Shown one piece after another: positions 1 through 5,670 of a stretch of DNA of 5,670 nucleotides. A program made the translations under genes and the position numbers. The stretch spans positions 1-5,670 of the forward strand of contig JAPULF010000647.1 in the NCBI GenBank assembly GCA_027295245.1. The letters are read 5' to 3'. Below the pieces are notes generated by a model, which searched no databases, was not told the origin of the DNA, and saw only the letters and a program-made list of their open reading frames with translations. The DNA comes from Planctomycetota bacterium. GTDB lineage: Bacteria > Planctomycetota > Phycisphaerae > UBA1845 > UTPLA1. Within the stretch, counting starts at the first letter, position 1. Every line of letters starts with the position of its first letter.

Positions 1-794
1 AATTCGCCGTCGTCCTGATCGTGCTGATCGGGTTTCACGAGTGCGGGCACGTCTTCGCGATGTACCGCTGCGGCGTACACGTCAAGGGAATCTACTTCAT
101 CCCGTTCTTCGGCGGGGCCGCCGTCAGCAAGGGCATCGCCAAGACCCGCCGCGAAGAGGCCTATATCGCCGCGAACGGGCCGGTGTGGGGCACGCTGCTT
201 GTCTATATTTGCTTGGCGGCCTATGTCGTCACCGGTCAGCAATACCCGGTTCTGGCCGCCGCCGGATCGTGGGGGGCGCTGATCAACCTCTTCAACCTCC
301 TTCCGATCCTGCCGCTCGACGGCGGACGCCTATTGAACAACCTCGCCTATTCGTTCGGTCCGAGCATCGGTGCGGCGGCGGTGTTCGCATCCCTGGTATT
401 CGGCGGAGCCCTGGCCTACTTTGCGGGATTCGAACTACTCGTCCTGATGGTCATCATCGGGCTCGTCGAATACACGCATCACCTGTCGGCCCTGCCGCTC
501 GCCGCGGCCGCCGCGCGGCTCGGCCCCGATCGCCCGCTCGGCTTCGAGGAATTCGAACTCTTCGAGGCCCGCGTGAGCCCGCCCCGTGCCGGCGCCCAAA
601 CGCCCGCGCAGCAACACAAGGCGAAAGAGGCATTCCAGGCCAGATTGCGGGACGCACAAATCGAGCCCATGAACCACCGCCAGGCCGCCTTGATCTTCGC
701 GGTCTACGCCGCCCTCGCCGCGATCCTGATCACCGCACTCCTCGCCACGGCCGGCATACTCGGCAAGCTCAATCCGACTGAACTGTTGCGTTGA
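1..794 (+). CDS. M50 family (site-2 protease type) membrane metalloprotease, 5'-truncated by the window edge
   Basis: Intramembrane zinc metalloprotease of family M50; such enzymes cut substrates within or next to the membrane. The frame is open from base 3 and its first codons read FAVVLIVLIGFHECGH, so the gene begins left of the window. The GTG at 21 is not a credible start because it would cut into the hydrophobic helix carrying the active site. Counting from that GTG, the zinc motif HExxH is His6-Glu7-Cys-Gly-His10. The second conserved motif, N-x-x-P-x-x-x-L-D-G, is at residues 92-101, with Asp100 as the expected third zinc ligand. About five hydrophobic segments are visible: the HExxH helix, residues about 53-71, 78-99, 116-149 and 222-246. 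A polar loop rich in Arg, Ala and Gln (about 165-220) precedes the last one. No PDZ or CBS domain is visible in this part. The gene ends with TGA 30 bases before the convergent metH stop. The substrate is unknown. Family assignment is strong; specific role is not determinable. Confidence 0.93.
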   Translation, partial: FAVVLIVLIGFHECGHVFAMYRCGVHVKGIYFIPFFGGAAVSKGIAKTRREEAYIAANGPVWGTLLVYICLAAYVVTGQQYPVLAAAGSWGALINLFNLLPILPLDGGRLLNNLAYSFGPSIGAAAVFASLVFGGALAYFAGFELLVLMVIIGLVEYTHHLSALPLAAAAARLGPDRPLGFEEFELFEARVSPPRAGAQTPAQQHKAKEAFQARLRDAQIEPMNHRQAALIFAVYAALAAILITALLATAGILGKLNPTELLR

Positions 795-824
795 ATACAA
801 GTACCGATGCCCCCGACACCGAAC

Positions 825-3800
825 TCACTTGCAATTGACCGATTCACTCCGGACGTTGAAGTACCGCGCCTCCGGATGATGCGAAATGATTGCACTGGTC
901 GACTGCTCCGGATCGAGCTGAAATTCCTCGCTCAATGAAATCCCGATCCGCTCCGGTCGTAGCAGCGGCCACAGCTTGGCCTGGTCCTCCAGGTTCGGAC
1001 ACGCCGGATAGCCAAAGCTGAAGCGACTGCCCCGATAGGCCTGCTGAAAGAGACGGCGCACGTCGCGGGCGTCGTCACCCGAGATGCCGAGTTCCATCCG
1101 AATCTGCTTGTGCAAATACTCCGCCAGGGCCTCCGCAGTCTCGACGCCCAGCCCGTGCAGGTGCAGATAGTCGCGATAGCGATCTTCCTCGAACCATTTC
1201 CGCGCGACATCGCTGGCCGCCCGTCCGACCGTCACGATGTGAAACGCGACAACATCGACCTCTTCGCCGGAGGCCGGCCGCCAGAAGTCCGGCAGACACC
1301 AGAACGGCTTCTTGTTCTGCCGCGGAAACGTGAATCGCATGATTTCCTTGCGTTCGAAGGATGCACTGTTCAGGGGGGCGCCGTTATTCGCGGCGGGCGG
1401 CTCGTAGATCACCAAGTCGTCGCCGTCCGCGTTGCACGGCCAGAACCCGTACACCGCCTGCGGCAGCAGGATGCCTTCCTTCGCACACTTCCTTCCCAGC
1501 TCGTAGAGAATCGGCCGCACCTCGTCCTTGATGTATGCCTTGTATTCATCCGTCGTGCGTTCGCCGCGTTTATACTGCCACTGCACGCCGAACAGCATCT
1601 TCTCGTTGACAAGAGGCAGGACCGACTGCAAATCGACGCGCTCGATAACCCGCGAACCCCAAAAAGGCGGAATCGGGATCGGATTGTCTATCGCGACATC
1701 GCTGCGGGCCGGCACTTCGACCAGAACGCCCGGTTGATCCGACCGCGCCGCCGCGGGCATGGGTTTCGTCTTCGGTGCGCCGGCGATCGATTCGCCGGCC
1801 GTCAGCCTTCTCATCAGGTCCAGGCCTTCGAAGGCGTCCTTGGCGTAGGCGACCTCGCCGTTGTAAAGGGCCCCGAGGTCGTGCTCGACGTACCGCCGCG
1901 TCAGCGCCGCCCCGCCGAGTATCACCCGCGGCTCGAGATTCCGCTCGTTCAGCACCGCGAGGTCGTTGCGCATCACCACGGTGGACTTGACCAGCAGGCC
2001 CGAGAGGCCGATCGCGTCGGCCCCGAACTTTTCGTATGCCTCGATAATGCTGTTGATCGGTTGCTTGATCCCGAGGTTGTGTACCTTGAATCCGTTGTTC
2101 GTCAAAATGATATCGACCAGGTTCTTGCCGATATCGTGAACGTCGCCCCGGACCGTCGCCAGCACGATGGTGCCCTTGCTGTCGCCCTCGGCCCGCTCCA
2201 TGTGCGGCTCCAGATGGGCGACCGCGGCCTTCATCGTCTCGGCCGACGATAGCACGAACGGCAATTGCATTTTCCCCGCGCCGAACAGCTCCCCGACGAC
2301 CTTCATCCCGTCGAGCAGAAACTCGTTGATGATATGAAGCGGGGCGTACTTGCCCATCGCCTCGTCAAGGTCTGCGTCGAGGCCGATCCGCTCGCCGTCG
2401 ATGATACGCTGCGTCAGCCGTTCTTCAATCGGCAGCGTGGCGATCTCTATCTTCTCGCCGACCGCCTCACCCTCGGAGAACAGCGAAATGTAATGGTGAA
2501 GCGGATCGAATCCCTCGCGACGCCGGTCATAAATCAGATCGAGCGCGGCGTCCCAGCGTTCGTCGCTGATCTTGTTGCGCGGCAGAATCTTGCTCGCGTG
2601 TACGATCGCGGCCGTCAATCCCCGCGCCAGGGCCTCGGACAAGAACACGGAATTCAGCACCGCCCGGGCCGCCGGATCCAACCCGAAACTGACGTTGGAC
2701 AACCCCAGAATCGACCCGCAACGCGGCAACTCCTTCATGATCCGTTCGATGCCGTCCAGCGTTTCCAACCCCAACCGCCGATCGGCCTCGGTGCCGGTCG
2801 TGACCGGAAACGTCAGGCAGTCGAAAAGGATGTCTTCCTCTCGAATGCCGTACTTCTCGGTCAAGAGCCCGTGGATCCGCTTGGCAATTTCCAACTTGCG
2901 ATCGGCGGTCTTGCCCATCGCCTCTTCCGGATCCTCGTCGATCGTCAGTGCAACCACGGCCGCCCCGTACTTCCTCAGCAGCGGGCAGACCACCTTCATC
3001 TTCTCTTCGCCGTCTTCGAGGTTGACGGAATTGATGATGCACTTGCCGCCGGCCCGCTTGAGACCGGCCTCCAGCACCGCCGCCTCGGTGGAATCCAGCA
3101 TCAACGGTGCGGTCACGTCCTTTGCATACCGGGCAATCACGCGGTCCATGTCGGGAACGCCGTCCCGGCCGACGTAGTCGACGCAAACGTCGAGAACGTG
3201 GGCCCCCTCCCGGACCTGTTCCCGCCCCATTTCCACCAGCCCGTCAAGATCGTCCTCCACCAACAAGCGCTTGAACTTCCGGCTGCCGTTCGTATTGCTC
3301 CGTTCTCCCACAATCAGAAAGCTCGTGTCCTGCCGTATCGGCACCGACTGGTAGAGGCTCGCCACGCTCGGCTCGGACTTCGGCGAGCGTTGGGTCGGCG
3401 ACATCCCCCCCACCGCCTCGACCACCGCCGCCATATGCGCCGGCGTGGTCCCGCAGCAACCGCCCACGATATTGACCCCGTCCGAGACCACGAAATCCTT
3501 GAGCCACTTCGCCAGCTCCGCCGGCGTCAAGGCATAATGGGTCTTGCCGTCGACCAGTTGCGGCAGCCCCGCATTCGGAACAACACTGACAAAGCGGGTG
3601 CAAGCCTGAGCGAGAAACCGAACGTGCTCGGACATCTCCTGAGGACCGGTGGCACAGTTCAACCCGATCACCTGCACCTGCGGAAACGCCTCCAGGGTCG
3701 TCAGCGCCGCCGCGATCTCGGTCCCGACCAACATCGTGCCGTTGATCTCGATCGTCACCTGAACGATTATTGGAACCTGCCGCGACTTCTCGTGCATCGC

Positions 3801-4349
3801 CAGCGTGGCCCCGGCGATGGCGCTCTTCGCTTGAAGGATGTCCTGGCAAGTCTCGATGATCAGGACATCCACCCCACCGTCCAGCAGGCCGCGGGCCTGT
3901 TCCGCATAGCTGTCCGCCACCACGTCGAAGGTCGTGTGGCCCAGCGTGGGAAGCTTGGTGCCAGGACCCATCGACCCGAACACGTACCGCGGGTGCTTCG
4001 GCGTCGAGAAGCGGCTCACGGCCCGACGGGCAATCTCGGCGGCCTGCTTGTTGAGCAAATAGGTGCGATCCTGAAGGTCGAATTCCACCAGGACGATCTT
4101 GTTGGCCCCGAACGTGTTCGTCTCGATGCCATCCACGCCGATTTCGAGGAATTCCCGGTGAATCTCTTCAACTACATCCGGCCGAGACTCATTCAGAATC
4201 TCCGGGCAATTCTCACACCCTCGATAGTCGGACTCGAGTGCCAGCTCCTTGGCATAGACGCTCGTTCCCATGGCCCCGTCAATGATGGCCACGCGATCCC
4301 TAAGACCCGCCAGGAATGGATGTTCCACCGTCGAGAGCTCCCGTTGCAT
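825..4349 (-). CDS. metH: Cobalamin-dependent methionine synthase (5-methyltetrahydrofolate--homocysteine methyltransferase), complete
   Basis: Cytoplasmic enzyme that moves a methyl group from 5-methyltetrahydrofolate through cobalamin to homocysteine, making methionine. It has 1174 residues, normal for the family. Domains in order: homocysteine-binding barrel, about 12-315, with zinc ligands Cys232 (GLNCATGP) and Cys298-Cys299 (GGCCGTTP); pterin-binding barrel, about 342-610, starting at GERSNTNGS (348-356), with MLDST at 417-421; helical B12 cap, about 640-720 (VGELFGAGKM); B12-binding domain, about 726-850, with DxHxxG at Asp736, His738 and Gly741, His738 being the lower cobalt ligand; activation domain, about 885-1174, with the S-adenosylmethionine motif RxxxGYPACP at 1109-1118. 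All key residues are present. I chose ATG 4349-4347 because homology begins about 12 residues later. The frame stays open to 4661, but those 104 extra codons look unlike MetH and cover a promoter-like TATAAT and a nine-base T run. No clear Shine-Dalgarno precedes the start. The first half of the activation domain differs from the E. coli form. Confidence 0.98.
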   Translation of the reverse strand: MQRELSTVEHPFLAGLRDRVAIIDGAMGTSVYAKELALESDYRGCENCPEILNESRPDVVEEIHREFLEIGVDGIETNTFGANKIVLVEFDLQDRTYLLNKQAAEIARRAVSRFSTPKHPRYVFGSMGPGTKLPTLGHTTFDVVADSYAEQARGLLDGGVDVLIIETCQDILQAKSAIAGATLAMHEKSRQVPIIVQVTIEINGTMLVGTEIAAALTTLEAFPQVQVIGLNCATGPQEMSEHVRFLAQACTRFVSVVPNAGLPQLVDGKTHYALTPAELAKWLKDFVVSDGVNIVGGCCGTTPAHMAAVVEAVGGMSPTQRSPKSEPSVASLYQSVPIRQDTSFLIVGERSNTNGSRKFKRLLVEDDLDGLVEMGREQVREGAHVLDVCVDYVGRDGVPDMDRVIARYAKDVTAPLMLDSTEAAVLEAGLKRAGGKCIINSVNLEDGEEKMKVVCPLLRKYGAAVVALTIDEDPEEAMGKTADRKLEIAKRIHGLLTEKYGIREEDILFDCLTFPVTTGTEADRRLGLETLDGIERIMKELPRCGSILGLSNVSFGLDPAARAVLNSVFLSEALARGLTAAIVHASKILPRNKISDERWDAALDLIYDRRREGFDPLHHYISLFSEGEAVGEKIEIATLPIEERLTQRIIDGERIGLDADLDEAMGKYAPLHIINEFLLDGMKVVGELFGAGKMQLPFVLSSAETMKAAVAHLEPHMERAEGDSKGTIVLATVRGDVHDIGKNLVDIILTNNGFKVHNLGIKQPINSIIEAYEKFGADAIGLSGLLVKSTVVMRNDLAVLNERNLEPRVILGGAALTRRYVEHDLGALYNGEVAYAKDAFEGLDLMRRLTAGESIAGAPKTKPMPAAARSDQPGVLVEVPARSDVAIDNPIPIPPFWGSRVIERVDLQSVLPLVNEKMLFGVQWQYKRGERTTDEYKAYIKDEVRPILYELGRKCAKEGILLPQAVYGFWPCNADGDDLVIYEPPAANNGAPLNSASFERKEIMRFTFPRQNKKPFWCLPDFWRPASGEEVDVVAFHIVTVGRAASDVARKWFEEDRYRDYLHLHGLGVETAEALAEYLHKQIRMELGISGDDARDVRRLFQQAYRGSRFSFGYPACPNLEDQAKLWPLLRPERIGISLSEEFQLDPEQSTSAIISHHPEARYFNVRSESVNCK

Positions 4350-4356
4350 GACTGCT

Positions 4357-4374
4357 GTCGGTCGCCAGACCGAC
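4357..4374 (-). promoter_or_regulatory. Perfect inverted repeat / hairpin in the metH leader
   Basis: GTCGGTC and GACCGAC form a perfect 7-bp inverted repeat around a 4-base centre (TGGC on the metH strand). It ends seven bases before the metH ATG and starts at about the predicted transcription start. In RNA it would fold into a short hairpin covering the place where a Shine-Dalgarno would be expected; the seven bases between it and the ATG (AGCAGTC) hold no good one. As DNA it could be an operator for a dimeric repressor. Structure is seen; function is inferred. Confidence 0.5.
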
Positions 4375-4380
4375 GCTCGG

Positions 4381-4409
4381 ATTATAAGAGTATCGGGGCT
4401 CGACGTCGC
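4381..4409 (-). promoter_or_regulatory. Candidate sigma70-type promoter of metH
   Basis: Read on the minus strand, a perfect TATAAT lies at 4386-4381. With a 17-base spacer, a weak -35 (GCGACG, matching TTGACA only at G-A-C) lies at 4409-4404. The expected transcription start, about seven bases past the -10, is near 4374, giving a leader of about 25 bases before the ATG at 4349. This supports the shorter metH start. TATAAT is rare by chance in such GC-rich DNA, but the weak -35 keeps this a prediction. Confidence 0.5.
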
Positions 4410-4504
4410 CCGCACGGTCTGAGGCCAACCTGCCGGCCGGAAATCGCCGCCGAAACAGTCATCGCGATACTCAGAATAGGGGTTTCCCACAATGTTCGGC
4501 CGAT

Positions 4505-4519
4505 GCCCGGAATCCGGGC
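4505..4519. repeat. 6-bp inverted repeat with a 3-base centre
   Basis: GCCCGG, three bases, then CCGGGC: a compact perfect GC stem in the metH upstream region. It lies just upstream, on the metH strand, of the GCCGAA/TTCGGC pairing described for the intergenic region. It has no T tract and is upstream of the predicted metH promoter, so a terminator or leader role is not supported. Confidence 0.4.
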
Positions 4520-4572
4520 GGTATCCGCACACCGCGTGAATCCGCCACGATGGCACCAGGAACGAACTTCGC

Positions 4573-4609
4573 AAAAAAAAAGAGACGATCCGCTCAGATT
4601 CCATGAGCG
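4573..4609 (-). other. Hairpin followed by a T9 run, terminator-like but poorly spaced
   Basis: On the minus strand, CGCTCA and TGAGCG (4609-4604 and 4596-4591) form a 6-bp stem with a 7-base loop. Nine bases later comes a run of nine T (4581-4573). Intrinsic terminators normally have the T run directly after the stem, so the gap weakens the call. No minus-strand gene is visible upstream for it to end. It could stop stray transcription or be a chance tract. The homopolymer also argues against the extended metH frame being translated. Confidence 0.25.
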
Positions 4610-4833
4610 CGCCGGTTACAAAAAGCGCTAAGAACATTGGCGGCGCCGGGCGCTCAAACAAGTTCGCCCGGACAAAGTCCTGAGACGTTTGTCAACATAT
4701 GTGACGCATCCACTTCAGGCCGCCAAACCAGAGTCAAGACCGAAGCGGTAAAACGTACAGCGCGGTTGCGCCGACGCGCAGCGGCACCACGGTACCTCCG
4801 CGCTTTCTTCATTCAGCGTGCCGCAAACTACGC

Positions 4834-4839
4834 GGAGGA
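4834..4839 (+). promoter_or_regulatory. Strong Shine-Dalgarno for the secreted-protein gene
   Basis: GGAGGA is followed by six bases and then ATG at 4846. This near-ideal site fixes the start of the downstream gene and supports it as a real coding region. Confidence 0.85.
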
Positions 4840-4845
4840 AGTGTC

Positions 4846-5415
4846 ATGCTCATTAAGACTTCGGTTGCATTGATCTCGGTTCTGGCATTGGCCTTGAGCC
4901 CCGTCCGGGGCGCGCCGGTCGACCAGTACATCACCGTAACGATTCACGAAACACCGAGCGATCCTCAAAGCGACATCGACTTTGTCGTCATCATGAAACT
5001 GACGGCCGACCGGCAGGATGGAGATTCGGTCGGCTGGGAGGTCCTGTCGTTCAAGATCGAACAATGGGACGGCGGTTCAAAATCGAAAGTCTGGATGGAA
5101 ACCGCCCCCGCTGTCACGGGCGATCTCTGGTGGATTGAACATGCCGACCCCAACGATCCGCAGGACGACGAGTTCGTGGAACCGCCCGAGATCATCGGGA
5201 CCGCCGGGCCGATCGAGGGCACCAATGACGACCTGGACTACGACATTGACGGCACGGTCTACACCCCCCCGCCGCTCCCGGCATCACCCCCGTTCACGAA
5301 TACCGGCTCATTGGACGCCGAATTCTGGATCGTCGGCGAGTCACAAGCCGAACTGGACATGACGGATGAGCCGGCGTCCATCGAGCGGGACAACGACCCG
5401 CCGGGTTCAGGATGA
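4846..5415 (+). CDS. Secreted, highly acidic protein of unknown function
   Basis: A 189-residue protein I do not recognise. Residues 1-22 look like a Sec signal peptide: Lys4, a hydrophobic stretch from about 6 to 18, then SPVRG. Cleavage after Gly22 (Val at -3, Gly at -1) is most plausible. There is no lipobox cysteine, and no cysteine anywhere. The mature part of about 167 residues has roughly 37 Asp/Glu against 6 Lys/Arg, so it is strongly negative. It has six Trp and alternating hydrophobic patterns suggesting beta strands (about 28-35, 44-52, 62-72). Residues 129-136 read D-L-D-Y-D-I-D-G, similar to a calcium-binding DxDxDG loop, followed by a Pro-rich stretch (141-149). No second membrane segment, PEP-CTERM or other sorting signal is visible; it ends in DPPGSG. 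It is probably exported to the periplasm or outside. The start is fixed by the Shine-Dalgarno at 4834. It diverges from metH and is followed by two hairpins. Confidence 0.85.
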   Translation: MLIKTSVALISVLALALSPVRGAPVDQYITVTIHETPSDPQSDIDFVVIMKLTADRQDGDSVGWEVLSFKIEQWDGGSKSKVWMETAPAVTGDLWWIEHADPNDPQDDEFVEPPEIIGTAGPIEGTNDDLDYDIDGTVYTPPPLPASPPFTNTGSLDAEFWIVGESQAELDMTDEPASIERDNDPPGSG

Positions 5416-5426
5416 AAACACCCCGA

Positions 5427-5447
5427 GCGCCGATGCGGAATCGGCGC
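5427..5447. terminator. GC-rich hairpin between convergent genes, candidate terminator
   Basis: GCGCCGAT and ATCGGCGC form a perfect 8-bp stem with a 5-base loop, 11 bases after the plus-strand gene's stop. There is no T tract on the plus side. On the minus side the stem is followed, after a few bases, by TGTTTT, so it may serve the right-hand gene better. The position between converging genes supports a shared terminator; the missing T tract leaves doubt. Confidence 0.5.
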
Positions 5448-5461
5448 GCCTCTGCGGCGAA

Positions 5462-5486
5462 GTCGTGGGATGCTCAATCCCGCGAC
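5462..5486. terminator. Second convergent-gap hairpin, overlapping the stop codon of the right-hand gene
   Basis: GTCGTGGGAT and ATCCCGCGAC pair over 10 bp around a 5-base loop. One pair is a G-U wobble in plus-strand RNA and an A-C mismatch in minus-strand RNA, so the structure is stronger in plus transcripts. It lies 14 bases past the first hairpin and spans the minus-strand stop (5474-5476). No T run follows. It probably acts with the first hairpin to end or protect the plus transcript. Confidence 0.35.
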
Positions 5487-5670
5487 ACAGACAATGAACG
5501 TCTCTGTTCTTCAATGATGCCCACCAGGTCATCATACCAATCCTGGTACCCTTCCAGATCTCCGGTCCCCTTTCGATCGGCAAGGATTGATTCTGCTTCT
5601 TGCAGCCACTCCAGTGCAGCCTTCCGGTCCTGGCACCACTTGGAAAGGCTTAGTTTTGTTTCGACAACGT
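5474..5670 (-). CDS. C-terminal end of an unrecognised protein, truncated by the window edge
   Basis: From the right edge the minus strand is open in one frame (first full codon 5668-5666) for 64 codons to TGA at 5476-5474. The other two minus frames stop after 6 codons and after about 47. The peptide begins VVETKLSLSKWCQDRKAALE and ends RRSLSVSRD. It is rich in Glu, Asp, Leu, Trp and Arg, with patterns suggesting two amphipathic helices (about 10-31 and 38-57) joined by a Gly-Thr-Gly turn. There is no start codon in the window, so it must begin outside. By my count 34 of 64 codons end in G or C, against 41 of the first 64 in metH, a modest difference. It looks like a small cytoplasmic helical domain or tail. 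I cannot name a family. Confidence 0.6.
   Translation of the reverse strand, partial: VVETKLSLSKWCQDRKAALEWLQEAESILADRKGTGDLEGYQDWYDDLVGIIEEQRRSLSVSRD

Larger units (their letters stand above)
4350..4845. other. Divergent non-coding region between metH and the secreted-protein gene
   Basis: About 496 bases with no convincing gene on either strand; the open frames here are arginine-rich or extend metH without homology. Besides the metH promoter and leader hairpin it holds several inverted repeats: 4457-4471 (core ATCGCGAT with AGTC/ACT flanks), 4505-4519, 4591-4609 beside a nine-base A/T run, 4648-4669 (GGGCG with a 12-base loop and CGCCC), 4670-4680 (GGAC AAA GTCC) and 4691-4705 (GTCA, one extra A, CATATG, TGAC). 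On the metH strand, GCCGAAC (starting at 4500) and GTTTCGGC (ending near 4449) could close a stem around a GGGAAACCC element. I could not match this to the cobalamin, SAM or SAH riboswitch consensus from memory. No convincing promoter was found for the plus-strand gene, which must have one here. Confidence 0.6.

Noticed and set aside
1..5. Window begins with AATTC, like a cut EcoRI site
   Set aside because: Could hint at a clone end, but five bases are too little evidence, and another GAATTC occurs intact at 549.
1110..2252. Second long plus-strand open frame opposite metH (380 codons)
   Set aside because: Antisense to the B12-binding and activation domains of metH; Arg/His/Asp-rich product without known motifs.
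4388..4472. Inverted pair GAGTATCG (4388-4395) and CGATACTC (4465-4472)
   Set aside because: An 8-base inverted pair is expected by chance in about 500 bases, and one copy lies in the promoter spacer. Not enough to call a looped operator.
2265..4631. Long plus-strand open frame opposite metH (788 codons)
   Set aside because: It lies almost wholly antisense to metH, whose conserved domains are certain. The product is rich in Arg, His, Gln and Pro with no recognisable domain, typical of a GC-rich shadow frame.
4350..4661. N-terminal extension of MetH
   Set aside because: No family resemblance, covers a promoter-like element and a homopolymer run, and an in-frame ATG at 4349 fits the family start.
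4350..4845. Cobalamin, SAM or SAH riboswitch upstream of metH
   Set aside because: Expected for metH in many bacteria, but I could not find the B12 box or the conserved SAM/SAH cores on the minus strand. A covariance-model search would settle it.
4637..4873. 78-codon plus-strand frame before the secreted-protein gene
   Set aside because: Arg-rich, no visible ribosome binding site, and overlaps the well-supported start at 4846 in another frame.

Overview
This window holds four protein-coding regions, two of them cut by the window edges, and one long divergent intergenic region. The DNA is GC-rich, with no mobile element, CRISPR array, tRNA or rRNA that I can recognise. The style suggests a GC-rich environmental bacterium. 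The methionine synthase variant and the orphan secreted acidic protein would fit Planctomycetota or a similar phylum, but nothing here proves the taxonomy.

Layout. (1) Positions 1-794, plus strand: the C-terminal part of a membrane-embedded M50 (site-2 protease type) metalloprotease, entering from the left edge. (2) Positions 825-4349, minus strand: a complete cobalamin-dependent methionine synthase, MetH, of 1174 residues. It has homocysteine, folate, B12-cap, B12-binding and activation domains, all with key residues intact. It converges on the protease gene with a 30-base gap. (3) Positions 4350-4845: a divergent non-coding region of about 500 bases. It carries a likely metH promoter, a perfect inverted repeat where the metH ribosome binding site would be expected, and several other inverted repeats. 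(4) Positions 4846-5415, plus strand: a small, very acidic, cysteine-free secreted protein of unknown function with a strong Shine-Dalgarno. (5) Positions 5416-5473: a short convergent gap; two GC-rich hairpins lie in it and across the neighbouring stop codon, and probably end transcription. (6) Positions 5474-5670, minus strand: the last 64 codons of a gene that enters from the right edge, unrecognised and predicted helical.

The genes do not form an operon. Neighbours alternate in strand (convergent, divergent, convergent), so each is probably transcribed alone, and the layout gives no sign of a shared pathway. metH is a housekeeping gene. The least explained parts are the metH 5' region and the acidic secreted protein. 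I did not find a convincing new multi-gene system here.
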